DNA of 64,000 bases from an uncultured Pseudomonadales bacterium (GTDB taxonomy: Bacteria > Pseudomonadota > Gammaproteobacteria > Pseudomonadales > Azotimanducaceae), in NCBI GenBank assembly GCA_958296165.1, contig OY282447.1:682001-746000 (forward strand), in the 5' to 3' direction. How positions within the stretch are numbered: position 1 is the stretch's first letter; every line of letters begins with the position of its first letter. Both the position numbers and the translations under genes were made by a program. Under the pieces are notes generated by a model. It saw only the letters and a list, made by a program, of their open reading frames with translations. It made no database searches and was not told the origin of the DNA. This document shows, one piece after another, positions 1 to 9,193 of the stretch.

Positions 1-715
1 CCAATTTGGGACGCACTGTTAGGTTCGGAGAACGGTTGCGCATAGATCAGGGAGCGCAGTCAGTAGAGGACGTGCCGATTCGAGGCGTTGTGGCCGATCT
101 CCATCTTGATCAACGAGCCTTGCAGCGATTGGTTCCGCGCGTGTACCTCCCATTGGAAGGCTCATCGATCCGGGAGCATACGCTCATTGTCCGCACGGAC
201 GGAACGGCCGGCGGAAAGCGGAGTCTCGGCGAGACGGTCTCAAGTGCGCGCGCCAACGTTATGATCGGACCCTTTCGAACCATCAGTGACGGGTTGGCGT
301 GGATGGCTAAGCCCATGGAAGTCATGGGAATGCTCGTTATTGCGGGTGCAACCGGGAGCGTAGCCGTCTTCGCCATCGGGTTGTTCGGCCTCATTAGTCT
401 CGAGTTAGAGATGCAGAAGAAGGACTACGCCGTGCGGAGGGCGCTTGGGCGACGGCATTGGATGTGTGGATGAAGATCGTCATGAGAGCGGTGGCTTCGC
501 TGGTGCCTGGACTTTCGCTTTGCATAGCGATTTGCATGACGATCTCATGTTACGGCGAAGAAGCACTTGGCAACCCTCTTGACAACGCGACAACCCTCGG
601 CGGCGTGCTTGCCTTCGTATGCGTTTTGTTCCTTGCAACGGCTGCACTTGCAGCGGCCACGCCGGGGCTGCGCCTCATCCGCCGCAATCCTGCGGATGTC
701 TTGAGCGAGGCCTAA
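1..715 (+). pseudogene. C-terminal part of a MacB/FtsX-type ABC permease, frameshifted
   Basis: The 5' part lies outside the window. The visible part ends in the FtsX-like permease domain: hydrophobic segments separated by the cytoplasmic motif YAVRRALG, and a typical MacB-family tail (RRNPADVLSEA). The motif is read in frame 3 and the remaining membrane segments in frame 2. The frames meet at bases 447-449, where one extra G would restore ALGATALDVW, so a one-base deletion in a G run is the simplest explanation. The adaptor gene follows 32 bases after the TAA. Permease, adaptor and ATPase together would form a MacAB-like exporter of antibiotics, peptides or lipids; the substrate is unknown. 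If the frameshift is real, the pump is inactive. Confidence 0.75.
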
Positions 716-747
716 CGTTGTCGGGGGGTGCCCGCACACATCTTCTG

Positions 748-2037
748 ATGGAAAGTACGAAAGGCAATTCTGCGTCAGGCATGGACGTACGGATCTCGTC
801 CGCTCGCGGGCGGCGAGGTCTTGTGTTGTCGGCGTGGCTGACCGGCGGTACGGTAGCCATCGGCCTCCTCATCTTTGGAGTTGCAAGCGTCGATCCGAGC
901 ATCCCGCAGGTGCCGGAGGAGACCATTTGGATCGACGAGGTACGCAAGGGCACGCTCCATCGGCGCGTCAATGCCAATGGTGTGCTCGTCCCAACGACGA
1001 CTCGGGTGCTGGCCGTTGAAGTTCCAGGACGTGTTGAAAGTGTTCTTCTGCTGCCTGGTTCGGTGGTGGCGCCCGACACGACTGTAATCCAGCTTCGAAA
1101 TCCGAACGTGCAGGTCGACCTTCTGGATGCGCAGCAGAAACTCGTGGATGCACAGTCGGATTTGGTACTTCTGAAGGCGCGACTGGATATGGGCCGGCTG
1201 ACGCAATTGGCGCGGATTTCCGAAATAGAAACTAGGCACCTCGAGTCGAGCCATAGGGACCAACTCAACCGCGAGCTGCTTGCGAGACACCCCGGAAGTG
1301 TTTCGGAGCTTGACATCGTTCGGTCGCGTGAGTTCGTAAAGGACCTCGGTACGAGGTTGGCGATAGAAAAGGATCGTTTAACGGTACTGCTATCCTCGAT
1401 AGAGGAACAATTGCAGGCGCAGGGCAGGACAATAGCGAACCTTGAGAGGGTTGTTCGTTCTCACGAGAGCCGTCGCGACGCGTTGGCAATCAAGTCGGGG
1501 ATAGAGGGAGTGCTAATCGGCGTCTCGGCGGAAGTTGGTGAATGGGTTGGCGCTGGGAGTGCATTGGGTAGAGTAGTGAACTCTGCCAATCTTAAGGTCG
1601 AAGGCAGGGTCAGCGCGGAATACGCGGAGGATGTGCAGATTGGGCAGGAGGCGCGGGTGAGGATGGGAGAAGATGCCGTCTTGGGCGAAGTGGCGAGGGT
1701 AGATCCGGCTGTCGAGGATGGCATGGTTGCGGTCGATGTATCACTGCCGACGACGCTTCCGAGTGCGGCGAAGCCCAACTTGCGGGTTGAGGTCCGGATA
1801 GACGTAGACCGAGTGGAGGACGTCGTCCATGTAGGCCGTCCGACCCATTGGCGCGACAAATCGGTAGTCTGGGCGCACCGAATGAATGGCGACATTGCTG
1901 AACGAGTGCGGCTGCAGCTTGGCCGTCGGTCGTTCAACGAGGTTGAAGTCGTTGGCGGTGCCAACGTAGGTGATCAATTGGTGCTAACGGATCTTTCCGA
2001 ATATGGCCCCGTCGACCAAGTGGAGGTTGCAAGGTGA
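748..2037 (+). CDS. Membrane fusion (periplasmic adaptor) protein of a MacB-type efflux system
   Basis: This 429-residue HlyD/MacA-like adaptor has one N-terminal membrane anchor (about residues 25-50), a lipoyl-like half motif, a long alpha-helical hairpin region (about 130-250), then the second lipoyl half and beta-barrel domains. Such proteins bridge an inner-membrane pump to an outer-membrane channel. The ATG at 748 is used; an ATG at 781 is an alternative, and neither has a clear Shine-Dalgarno sequence. The stop codon overlaps the GTG of the ATPase gene, which indicates translational coupling. No outer-membrane partner is seen in the window. Confidence 0.8.
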   Translation: MESTKGNSASGMDVRISSARGRRGLVLSAWLTGGTVAIGLLIFGVASVDPSIPQVPEETIWIDEVRKGTLHRRVNANGVLVPTTTRVLAVEVPGRVESVLLLPGSVVAPDTTVIQLRNPNVQVDLLDAQQKLVDAQSDLVLLKARLDMGRLTQLARISEIETRHLESSHRDQLNRELLARHPGSVSELDIVRSREFVKDLGTRLAIEKDRLTVLLSSIEEQLQAQGRTIANLERVVRSHESRRDALAIKSGIEGVLIGVSAEVGEWVGAGSALGRVVNSANLKVEGRVSAEYAEDVQIGQEARVRMGEDAVLGEVARVDPAVEDGMVAVDVSLPTTLPSAAKPNLRVEVRIDVDRVEDVVHVGRPTHWRDKSVVWAHRMNGDIAERVRLQLGRRSFNEVEVVGGANVGDQLVLTDLSEYGPVDQVEVAR

Positions 2038-2765
2038 AACGAGAAGGGGAGTGGAGTTTCAGCGGGCCGGCCGTTCGGCTTGAGCAGGTCGGGAAAGTGT
2101 TCAAGACGGATGACGTTGAAACGCATGCGCTCTCTGAAGTTACGCTGGACCTTGCACAGGGGGAGTTTGTTTCCGTAGCAGGGCCCTCCGGTTGCGGCAA
2201 ATCAACCCTTCTGCAGATAATGGGGATGCTGCACGCTCCGAGCAGCGGGGCGTATATGTTGGCGGGCGAACCCGTTCAGAGTCTTTCAGGCAGAGAGCGG
2301 GCGAGGTTGAGAAACGAGTATCTTGGATTCATCTTCCAATCCTTCAATCTGATTGGGAGCCTGACGGTAGTGCAGAACGTCGAGTTGCCCCTCACATATC
2401 GAGGAATGTCAAGGAAGGAGAGGCGTTCTAGGGCCAATTCGGCGCTCGAAAGGGTTGGCATGGCGCACCGTGCAAGGCACCTGCCAACGCAGCTCTCCGG
2501 TGGGCAGCAACAGAGAGTAGCCGTAGCGAGGGCGTTGGTTGGAGAACCGTTAGTCGTACTCGCAGACGAGCCGACCGGGAACTTGGATTCGGCCAATGGG
2601 GAAATCGTGATGGACTTGCTGCGTGAATTGCACGCTAGCGGTGGAACGATATGTATGGTGACACATGATCCAAGGTACGCAGCGTCAAGCGAGAGGACAG
2701 TCCGGTTGTTCGATGGCAGGATTGTCGATGAGACGGGGCCGGCGCCGGCAAGAGCGATGCGCTGA
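2034..2765 (+). CDS. ABC transporter ATP-binding protein, MacB/LolD type
   Basis: The 243-residue nucleotide-binding domain carries Walker A (GPSGCGKST), Q-loop region, ABC signature (LSGGQQQR), Walker B with catalytic glutamate (VVLADEPT) and H-loop (VTHD). The N-terminal pattern (VFKTDDVETHALSEV) fits the MacB/LolD subfamily that energises FtsX-like permeases. It starts at GTG overlapping the adaptor stop by four bases. It is the last gene of the cluster and converges on the metallopeptidase gene, 44 bases away. Because the adjacent permease is frameshifted, this ATPase may have lost its partner unless a second permease lies upstream of the window. Confidence 0.9.
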   Translation: MKREGEWSFSGPAVRLEQVGKVFKTDDVETHALSEVTLDLAQGEFVSVAGPSGCGKSTLLQIMGMLHAPSSGAYMLAGEPVQSLSGRERARLRNEYLGFIFQSFNLIGSLTVVQNVELPLTYRGMSRKERRSRANSALERVGMAHRARHLPTQLSGGQQQRVAVARALVGEPLVVLADEPTGNLDSANGEIVMDLLRELHASGGTICMVTHDPRYAASSERTVRLFDGRIVDETGPAPARAMR

Positions 2766-2809
2766 CCGCCGTGAGCGCACACACCGCTGTTCGCTGTCAG
2801 AAAGTCCTT

Positions 2810-4309
2810 CTAGGCACTTCTATCCCGCAGCCGGTCCCTATCCACGTCGTCAATGAGGCCCAAGTTACGCAAATGCCTTAACAGCGCCGATTCATTCACT
2901 TGCAATGCGCTTGCGAGGTGCTGGACATCGAATTTCTCGATACGGTTCGCGTCGCGCAAGTGCATCAGAACAAGCGCTCTAGGCATCAGCAGATACGCTG
3001 CAAAAGCGTTGGCGCGTTGCTCGATGCCTTGCGCGGCCCACCGGCCGCTACTGGCGTGGGCTACTCGGCGAGCACGCGTTCTATCGAACAACACATGGCA
3101 CAGTTCGTGTGCAATCGTGAAGCGCTTGCCGGATTCGTTCTGGTTGAAGTAGTGGTTTCGATTGACGACGATTCGTGGCGAGAACCCGTCTCCGGCAATC
3201 GCCACACCGCGGATGGTGTTAGTCTCCAACTCGGTTTCTTGGAGGTCTATTTCCAGGCGCGAGCACATCGCATGCACGTCTATGAAGTCGCTGTCTAGAA
3301 GTGCCATGTCTTCAAGTAGTTCGCCCGCGAAGCGGTGGCCATCTCGGTACGGCACGCCCAACGTGGCACTGTGTCGGTTGGCTACTAAATCAGCCAACTC
3401 AGGGCTGTCCCCGCCGTCTTGTCCCGCCACGATCTGTTCGCACAGGTACGTCACATCGTGGGTGCTCAGATCCGGCGACACGCTCCCGAACATGGCTACC
3501 GCGGGTGGCAGCTCGTTGATGTATGGCTCGGCCGCTTGGTTGCCCTTGAGCGGGCTCGTCTGGCCAATGTTGTCGAAGGCGACTATGGCTCTCTTTAGAA
3601 CGGCGGGAGGCACATACGTGCGTACTAGCTCCAAATACTCAACGTTGCGGAGCGCATCTACCTTCGCTTGGAGAGCAGCAATCTTGTCGCGGTATTGTGC
3701 CGGTGACTCAGGCGGATGGTTGACGGCCCACTCAAGCGTCCGCAAGATCGTCTCTGCGACCTCGCGTACTGGAACACGTGCATGGCCAGCGCTGCTCTCG
3801 AACGCCAAGCCCTCCCGCGTGAACTCCATGGGAGCGCCAGACCAAGATAGCTCGATGTCGTCCGCAACGCGGCGAATGAACAAGTCTGGAAATGTCCCGC
3901 CTGCCGCTGCGCTGCGAACGCCATGTCTAAAGTACCAGTCTTGAGCGTCCGCGTATTGCTCTTGGCCTTGCGGGTCGTCGGCAGCTATCCAATCGTCAAG
4001 AGCGCGATTGCACGCGATCGCCGCCGGGGCAGTGCCAGGATTGGGCCAAGGGAAGCGCTCCTCGTGCAGCAACGCCACCCAGTTAGTCGCGAGCCAGTCC
4101 AAGAACGGCGCAAGATACCAGCCCACATAGGGCTGTTGCTCTGTGCCTAGCCGAGTTGCCGTGACGTTGACGCTCGCCACATGCACCGTCAACTGTCCCA
4201 TGGACCAGCCGTATGCGGCTGGTCGCCGCTCGGGCGGCTCGCTGTCATCAACCCAACGAATGCAAATCTGCACCGTGGCCGTGTTGCCGAAGCGCATCCA
4301 CTCAGGCAT
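2810..4309 (-). CDS. ImmA/IrrE-like zinc metallopeptidase with a large unknown N-terminal domain
   Basis: The C-terminal 120 residues show the ImmA/IrrE (Peptidase_M78) fold: zinc motif HELCH at residues 401-405 and downstream EQRANAFAAYLLMPR, which supplies the third ligand and the family helix. Family members cleave XRE-type repressors in mobile elements or stress regulators. About 350 N-terminal residues have no domain I recognise. The ATG at 4309 is preferred because AGGAAG lies 6-7 bases upstream; the in-frame GTG at 4315 would sit directly on that site. A short upstream ORF overlaps the start by eight bases. Its place beside fic and other defence-like genes suggests a sensor or protease role, but this is inference. 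Confidence 0.8.
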   Translation of the reverse strand: MPEWMRFGNTATVQICIRWVDDSEPPERRPAAYGWSMGQLTVHVASVNVTATRLGTEQQPYVGWYLAPFLDWLATNWVALLHEERFPWPNPGTAPAAIACNRALDDWIAADDPQGQEQYADAQDWYFRHGVRSAAAGGTFPDLFIRRVADDIELSWSGAPMEFTREGLAFESSAGHARVPVREVAETILRTLEWAVNHPPESPAQYRDKIAALQAKVDALRNVEYLELVRTYVPPAVLKRAIVAFDNIGQTSPLKGNQAAEPYINELPPAVAMFGSVSPDLSTHDVTYLCEQIVAGQDGGDSPELADLVANRHSATLGVPYRDGHRFAGELLEDMALLDSDFIDVHAMCSRLEIDLQETELETNTIRGVAIAGDGFSPRIVVNRNHYFNQNESGKRFTIAHELCHVLFDRTRARRVAHASSGRWAAQGIEQRANAFAAYLLMPRALVLMHLRDANRIEKFDVQHLASALQVNESALLRHLRNLGLIDDVDRDRLRDRSA

Positions 4310-4400
4310 CGTCACTTCCTAGTGCCCACCGAATGTCGGCTGCGTTCACCGCTATTTGCGCCGCAACATCAGCACTCTGCGGCACCTGCGCTTCCGCCAA
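4302..4400 (-). CDS. Short ORF overlapping the metallopeptidase start; possible gene remnant
   Basis: A 32-codon frame starting at TTG (or 27 codons from GTG at 4385) ends in a TGA that lies within ATGCCTGA, so it overlaps the metallopeptidase start by eight bases. The end of the translation (AADIRWALGSDDA) looks protein-like, and the overlap is typical of coupled genes. The upstream part is open back to base 4466 but lacks a good start codon and runs through the repeat at 4351-4445. It may be the tail of a gene truncated by rearrangement. No family is recognised. Confidence 0.3.
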   Translation of the reverse strand: MAEAQVPQSADVAAQIAVNAADIRWALGSDDA

Positions 4401-4445
4401 CGTGCATGGACGGGAAGGCAGAAGCGCGATGGCTCGAAACAGCGG
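4351..4445 (-). repeat. Copy B of a 95-base repeat that includes a brxA 3'-end sequence
   Basis: The minus-strand reading of 4375-4445 closely matches the plus strand at 9565-9631, with a shared core GTTCGAGCC-like block and GCGGAAGCGCAGGTGCC. The next 24 bases (4351-4374) match 9635-9658 at 23 of 24 positions, but in the opposite relative orientation. At 9635-9658 that segment is the end of brxA. Copy B therefore carries a flipped brxA tail next to a repeat that also adjoins brxA. Confidence 0.7.
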
Positions 4446-4456
4446 TTTTGGCCGCC

Positions 4457-5452
4457 CTATCGTTGGTCATCCACCGGCGGCAGGTAGGTGGTGCCCACCG
4501 TGCGCCCGCCGTTGCCGTTCGGTCGGTTCACGTTGCCGGCCAGCGCTCGTTGGCCGAGTCTCACGGCCGCACGCAAGCTCACCGTCGCCACGTCGGCCAG
4601 ATAGTCGCTGAACGCTCTGAGGTCTCCCGTATTGGCGGTCTCCAAGACGTCAATGTAGTCGTTTCTTCCGACTGCCGTGATCACCGGCGGCGGCTCGCCG
4701 CGGCGGATGAAGGCATAGGCCATGAGCATCCGCGACACGCGGCCGTTGCCGTCCTGGAACGGGTGCGTGCGGACGAAGCGGTGGTGCATCCACGCGGCTT
4801 CCACGTACACCGGGTAGCGTTCGCGTTCCACCTCCGCGTGCAGGGCGAAGAAGCGGTCCATCTCGTCCTGCACCACCTCCGGCGGACAGTATTCGTGCAT
4901 CACGCCGTCCGGGCGGCGCGGGTTGTTGGGGCGGTTCTTCCACATGCCCTTGCGGCGGAACGGCACCTGCACCCGGCGGCCGTCGGCGGTCAGGCCCGCC
5001 ACCGTCTCCTGATGCCGCGTCACCAGCTGGTGCCAGGTCTTCACCGCGTGCTGCGTGAGGGGCCGGCCGCGGGCCACATCCTCGAACAGCATGTTGTAGG
5101 CCGTCTCCTGATCCGCCAGCAGGCCTTTGATCGTGCGGTCTTCGACGTTCTCCACCGTGTGCGAATGCACTGCGCCGGCAAGACCCTCGGCGATGAGTTG
5201 CTCGGTGATGCCCGCCTTGAGGGTGTAGAGGCCCTCGATCTGACCGGTCTCGATGGCGAACGCCCGACCGCGCTCCTCCAGCCACTTGTCGAGGAAGGCG
5301 CGAGGTTCGTCGCGGTCTTTCAGGCTGGTGCGGACGGACGCCCACTCTTCGCTGAGCTCGGCATAGCCGGGCACCAGCCAGCTGTGCGCGCCCTCTGGCA
5401 TGCCCGTAAGCGGGCGCCAGATTTCGGATGGCTGTTGGTTGGGGAGGTGCAT
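4457..5452 (-). CDS. Fic family protein (probable AMPylase) with N-terminal inhibitory motif
   Basis: The 331-residue protein contains the complete Fic motif HPFQDGNGR at residues 230-238; its histidine and basic residues support transfer of a nucleotide monophosphate to a target hydroxyl. An N-terminal helix carries TGQIEG (residues 69-74), which fits the inhibitory pattern S/T-x-x-x-E-G/N, so the enzyme is probably autoinhibited. Such chromosomal proteins modify cellular or regulatory proteins; the target is unknown. The start has a good ribosome site (GGAGGG five bases upstream). It is transcribed away from the AAA-like/PD-(D/E)XK gene, and a 234-base divergent spacer separates them. Confidence 0.9.
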   Translation of the reverse strand: MHLPNQQPSEIWRPLTGMPEGAHSWLVPGYAELSEEWASVRTSLKDRDEPRAFLDKWLEERGRAFAIETGQIEGLYTLKAGITEQLIAEGLAGAVHSHTVENVEDRTIKGLLADQETAYNMLFEDVARGRPLTQHAVKTWHQLVTRHQETVAGLTADGRRVQVPFRRKGMWKNRPNNPRRPDGVMHEYCPPEVVQDEMDRFFALHAEVERERYPVYVEAAWMHHRFVRTHPFQDGNGRVSRMLMAYAFIRRGEPPPVITAVGRNDYIDVLETANTGDLRAFSDYLADVATVSLRAAVRLGQRALAGNVNRPNGNGGRTVGTTYLPPVDDQR

Positions 5453-5686
5453 GGCGACCCTCCAAGGGCTGCGTGCGCCGCAGCCGTCAAATGCGCGGAT
5501 GTGCTCGCAAGCACTGCGCGAACGGAGGAATCATACGCCTGAATCGCGCTTTGTCGTCGTCTCGTGCGTTGCCAAGTTGCCAAGGCTGGTGCCATAGGTG
5601 CCCACGGCATCGTCTTGCCTCAAGTACGCTTCTGCCCAGCCCGTCCGGATAGCGCATTTGCCGGAACAAGCCAGTACGATGGCACG

Positions 5687-7438
5687 ATGTCCAACGCGCT
5701 TAACACCACCGTTCCCAAGATCCCCTACGGTCGCGCCGATTTCCGCGGCATCCGCTTGGACGGCAGCCTCTATGTGGACAAGACGCGCTTCGTGCGCGAG
5801 CTGGAGAATCACAGCTATGTGCTGTTCATCCGCCCGCGGCGCTTCGGCAAGACGTGCTGGCTGTCGACGCTGGAGTGCTACTACGACCGCCGCGCCAAGG
5901 ACGACTTCGAGGCCGTGTTCGGCGGCACGGAAATCGGCGCGAAGCCGACCGCCAACCGTAGCCGCTACGTGGTGCTGCGCCTGAACTTCTCCGCCTTCGG
6001 CGCACAGATGGACAAGCTGGAGGAGGAGTTCGACCTCTACTGCCTTCGGCATCTGCGCGCCACCTTGGAGCGCCACCCGGATCTGTTTTCCGCAGACGCC
6101 AAGCGGAACATCCTCGCGCCGCCTTCCGTGGCCGGGCGGCTCGACGCGCTGTTCCTGCACGTGGCGGAGCACGGTATTCCCCTCTACATGCTGATCGACG
6201 AGTACGACAACTTCGCCAACAACGTGTTGGCCCGCCACGGCGAGGCCGCCTACTACTCCTTTACCCACGACGAGGGCTTCTACCGCGGCTTCTTCACCAC
6301 TTTGAAGGCCGGCACGGACACGGGCGCATTGGAGCGCCTGTTCGTCACCGGCGTCTCGCCCGTGGCGATGGACGACCTGACCAGCGGCTTCAACATAGGT
6401 CGCAATCTAAGCCTGGATCCGCAGTTCAACGAGATGCTGGGCTTCACCGAGGACGAGGTGTGGCAGGTATTGCCCACCTACCACGATGCCGGCGCGATGG
6501 CGGAGCGCCCCGAGGACGCCTTAAGCACCATGCGCGCGTGGTACAAAGGCTACCGCTTCGCGGAGGACGCGGAGCAGGACGTCTACAACACCGACATGGT
6601 GCTCTACTACTTGGCGGAATCGCTGGGCCGCGCCCGCCCGCCGGAGGAACTGATCGACTACAACGTGCGGGTGGATTACGGCAAGCTGCGCCATCTGCTC
6701 ACCGTCGGCGGGCGCTTGAACGGCAACTTCGACCTGCTGCGCACGGCGATGGCCGAAGGCAGGGCCGAGTGCCAAGTGCGGCGCGGCTTCCCGTTGCAGG
6801 AACTAGACGACCGTGACAACTTCCTCTCCCTGCTGCACTACTTCGGCCTGCTGAGCATCCGCGCTGCTGCCCGGGAAGACGCGCCCGAGCTCATCGTCCC
6901 AAACCAGACGGCGCACCATCTGTTGCACGCCTTTCTGCGCGACGCCTACCGCGACGTGGGCGCCTTTCGCGTGGATCTGCACGATCTGGAGCGGCTAACG
7001 CGGCGCATGGCGCATTTCGGCGAATGGCGCCCGGCGCTGGACTTCCTGGCGGCGGCGATCCGCTCGCAGACCAGCGTGCGCGACTACCTGGCCGGCGAGA
7101 AGATGATCCAGGGCTTTCTGGCCGCGTACTTGGGCGTGACGGATCACTTCCTGTTCAGCACGGAGCAAGAGTTCAACAAGGGCTTCGTGGACATCTGCTT
7201 GGCGCCGTTTACGGCACGGTATCGGACGGCGCGGCACGGCTACTTGCTGGAGCTCAAGTACGTCGAGCGCGCCGAAGGCGAGGCCGAGCTCGATGCGGCG
7301 CTAGTGGAGGCCAAACGGCAGATCGAGCGCTATCTGGCGGATGAGCGCCTGGTTCGCCAGCGCCCGGAGGTTTCGTACACCGGCTTGGCGGTGGTCTTCC
7401 ACGGCTGGGAGTTGGCCCGTTGCGTAGCCGTCGAGTGA
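5687..7438 (+). CDS. AAA-ATPase-like protein with C-terminal PD-(D/E)XK nuclease-like domain (DUF1703 family)
   Basis: The family combines an N-terminal AAA-ATPase-like region (PF09820 type) with a C-terminal PD-(D/E)XK nuclease-like domain (PF08011/DUF1703 type). Visible marks are the start IPYGRADFRGIR, the P-loop-like RPRRFGKT (about residue 48), the acidic LIDEYDNF (Walker B-like) and the C-terminal YLLELKYV, the E-x-K part of a PD-(D/E)XK core. The length, 583 residues, is normal. Its role is not established; nuclease activity and a link to mobile or symbiosis-associated genomes are inferences. A paralogue sits at 53234-55093 on the opposite strand. The ATG at 5687 is the first in frame with the conserved N-terminus. 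Confidence 0.85.
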   Translation: MSNALNTTVPKIPYGRADFRGIRLDGSLYVDKTRFVRELENHSYVLFIRPRRFGKTCWLSTLECYYDRRAKDDFEAVFGGTEIGAKPTANRSRYVVLRLNFSAFGAQMDKLEEEFDLYCLRHLRATLERHPDLFSADAKRNILAPPSVAGRLDALFLHVAEHGIPLYMLIDEYDNFANNVLARHGEAAYYSFTHDEGFYRGFFTTLKAGTDTGALERLFVTGVSPVAMDDLTSGFNIGRNLSLDPQFNEMLGFTEDEVWQVLPTYHDAGAMAERPEDALSTMRAWYKGYRFAEDAEQDVYNTDMVLYYLAESLGRARPPEELIDYNVRVDYGKLRHLLTVGGRLNGNFDLLRTAMAEGRAECQVRRGFPLQELDDRDNFLSLLHYFGLLSIRAAAREDAPELIVPNQTAHHLLHAFLRDAYRDVGAFRVDLHDLERLTRRMAHFGEWRPALDFLAAAIRSQTSVRDYLAGEKMIQGFLAAYLGVTDHFLFSTEQEFNKGFVDICLAPFTARYRTARHGYLLELKYVERAEGEAELDAALVEAKRQIERYLADERLVRQRPEVSYTGLAVVFHGWELARCVAVE

Positions 7439-7467
7439 GGGCTTGACCATAGGGCGGGGAGCGAACC

Positions 7468-8070
7468 CTACAACCAACCCTTGTCGCGCGCCAGCCGCGC
7501 AGCTTCGATGCGATTGGCGGCGCCGAGCTTGCTGGCCGCTTCGGAAAGATAGTTCCGCACGGTGCCGCTGGACAGGGCCAGCGCCGAGCCGATCTCTGCG
7601 CTGCTGCGGCCCTCGCCTGCCAAGCGCAACACTTGGCGTTCGCGCTCCGTCAGCGGGTCGTGGTCGCCCCATGCGTGTGCGGCCAGTTCAGGATCAACGG
7701 CCCGGCCACCGGCGTGGACGCGGCGCAGCGCTTGCGCCAGTTGCTCAGCTGGGGCGTCCTTGAGCAGATAGCCCACCGCGCCAGCGGCCATCGCACGGCG
7801 CAAGTAGCCGGGCCGAGCGAACGTCGTAACGATGACGATGCGCGTGTGCGGCACTTGTGCGGTTACCTTGGCGGCCAGTTCGATGCCGGTGAGGCGCGGC
7901 ATCTCGATGTCGGTCACGAGGATGTCCGGTTGCAGCGCCAGCACTTGCTCGAATGCCGCGGCACCATCGGCGGCAACGCCTACCACGTCGAAATCGCTCT
8001 CCAACTTGAGCAAGGCGGCGAGCGCGCCGAGCACCAAGTTCTGGTCTTCGGCGATGACGACTCGAATCAT
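7468..8070 (-). CDS. NarL/LuxR-family response regulator (DesR-like)
   Basis: The 200-residue regulator has a receiver domain (acidic pocket ED at residues 8-9, phospho-acceptor Asp54 in LVTDIEMP, conserved Lys in YLLKDA) and a C-terminal LuxR helix-turn-helix (LTERERQVLRLAGEG ... GTVRNYLSEA). Phosphorylation by the adjacent kinase should drive dimerisation and DNA binding. The start codon overlaps the stop of the kinase gene, so the two are co-translated. The target genes are unknown; no transporter or desaturase gene lies directly beside the pair. Confidence 0.93.
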   Translation of the reverse strand: MIRVVIAEDQNLVLGALAALLKLESDFDVVGVAADGAAAFEQVLALQPDILVTDIEMPRLTGIELAAKVTAQVPHTRIVIVTTFARPGYLRRAMAAGAVGYLLKDAPAEQLAQALRRVHAGGRAVDPELAAHAWGDHDPLTERERQVLRLAGEGRSSAEIGSALALSSGTVRNYLSEAASKLGAANRIEAARLARDKGWL

Positions 8071-9158
8071 GGTTCCGGGACGGCGGCTGGCAGGCGTACT
8101 GTTAGCGTAGTGCCTTGCGTCGTCGTGCGCTCGAACTGGCCGCCGAGTGCGGCGATGCGTTCACGGATGCCGGCCAAGCCGTAGCCCTCCGTGCCGCCGC
8201 CGCGGCCATTGTCAGCCAAGGTCAAGATCACGTCTGCGCCTTCGCGCTTGATTGTCGCCCGTGCGACGGTCGCTCGTGCGTGCCGCACGATGTTGGTAAC
8301 GCCTTCGCGCAGCGCCAACGCCAAAGCGCCTTCTTCGCGCGGCCCTAGCGCCACTGCATCCATGTTCATGTCGAAGACGACGTTGGCGGATTGCAGCGAT
8401 CGCTTTGCGCCTTCCATCTCGCCTTGCAGACCCTTGGCTCGGTAACCACGCACTGTTTCTCGCACTTGGCTCAGCGCATCACGCGAAATGGCTTGCACTT
8501 CGGACATTTCTTGGGCCGCTTGTTCCGCATCCGCCGGCACCAGTTTCGCTGCGAGTTCGCTCTTCAAGCTAATCATGGTCAGCGTGTGGCCGAGTAGATC
8601 GTGCAGGTCGCGGCCAATGCGTTCGCGTTCCGCGATCACGGCAAGGCGCTCCACTTCCTGTTGCGCTACCAGCAGCCGATCATTGCGTCGTTTTCGTTCC
8701 GCCTCCAGCACCGTCATCGCGCCAATTGCGGGGACGAGCAACGCCGACACGAATGCAGTCCAGCTCATCGGAAACGGCTCAGGCGAGAGCAAGAGAGCGG
8801 CCACGAGCAGTACTTGCAGGATGATGATAACCGTCCACGCCAGCCGAGCTGAACTGGCACGGCCGGCCACCGCGGCGGCGTAGATGAAAAACGTGGAAGT
8901 GCCGGCGTTGAATTGCATGCCGACGATGCCGAGCAGGGCCATGCCAACCACCGGCACAAATCGACGTTTGCCGTCCAGGCGAAAGCTCCAGAAGTGCAGC
9001 GGCAGGAAGCAGCCGATCAACCCGATGGTCGACCACCAACGCAATGCACTGTAATCCAGAGGAAAGAGCCCGGTCATCAAAGGAAATATCAAGAAGACGA
9101 GATAGACCCACGGTTCTGCGCCCGTGTTCTTAAACCACGTTCCGATACGCCTAAACAT
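8067..9158 (-). CDS. DesK-like sensor histidine kinase
   Basis: About five hydrophobic segments fill the first 150 residues. They are followed by a HisKA_3 dimerisation motif with the phospho-accepting His (RERIGRDLHDLLGH), an N box (NIVRHA) and a G box (DNGRGG ... GYGLAGIRERI). This is the DesK/NarX-class layout for sensing a membrane or envelope condition. The ATG at 9158 is chosen; a TTG at 9191, two bases after a small upstream ORF, would add 11 residues. The cognate regulator overlaps the 3' end. Confidence 0.92.
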   Translation of the reverse strand: MFRRIGTWFKNTGAEPWVYLVFLIFPLMTGLFPLDYSALRWWSTIGLIGCFLPLHFWSFRLDGKRRFVPVVGMALLGIVGMQFNAGTSTFFIYAAAVAGRASSARLAWTVIIILQVLLVAALLLSPEPFPMSWTAFVSALLVPAIGAMTVLEAERKRRNDRLLVAQQEVERLAVIAERERIGRDLHDLLGHTLTMISLKSELAAKLVPADAEQAAQEMSEVQAISRDALSQVRETVRGYRAKGLQGEMEGAKRSLQSANVVFDMNMDAVALGPREEGALALALREGVTNIVRHARATVARATIKREGADVILTLADNGRGGGTEGYGLAGIRERIAALGGQFERTTTQGTTLTVRLPAAVPEP

Positions 9159-9193
9159 CGGCAACGCTCGAGCAACACACGAACAGCGCAAGC

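Noticed and set aside
4181..5542. A 453-codon plus-strand frame opposite fic
   Set aside because: Shadow of the Fic gene; His/Val/Arg-rich with no domain, while the minus strand has HPFQDGNGR.
5531..6268. 245-codon minus-strand frame opposite the AAA-like/PD-(D/E)XK gene
   Set aside because: Antisense shadow without motifs or ribosome site.
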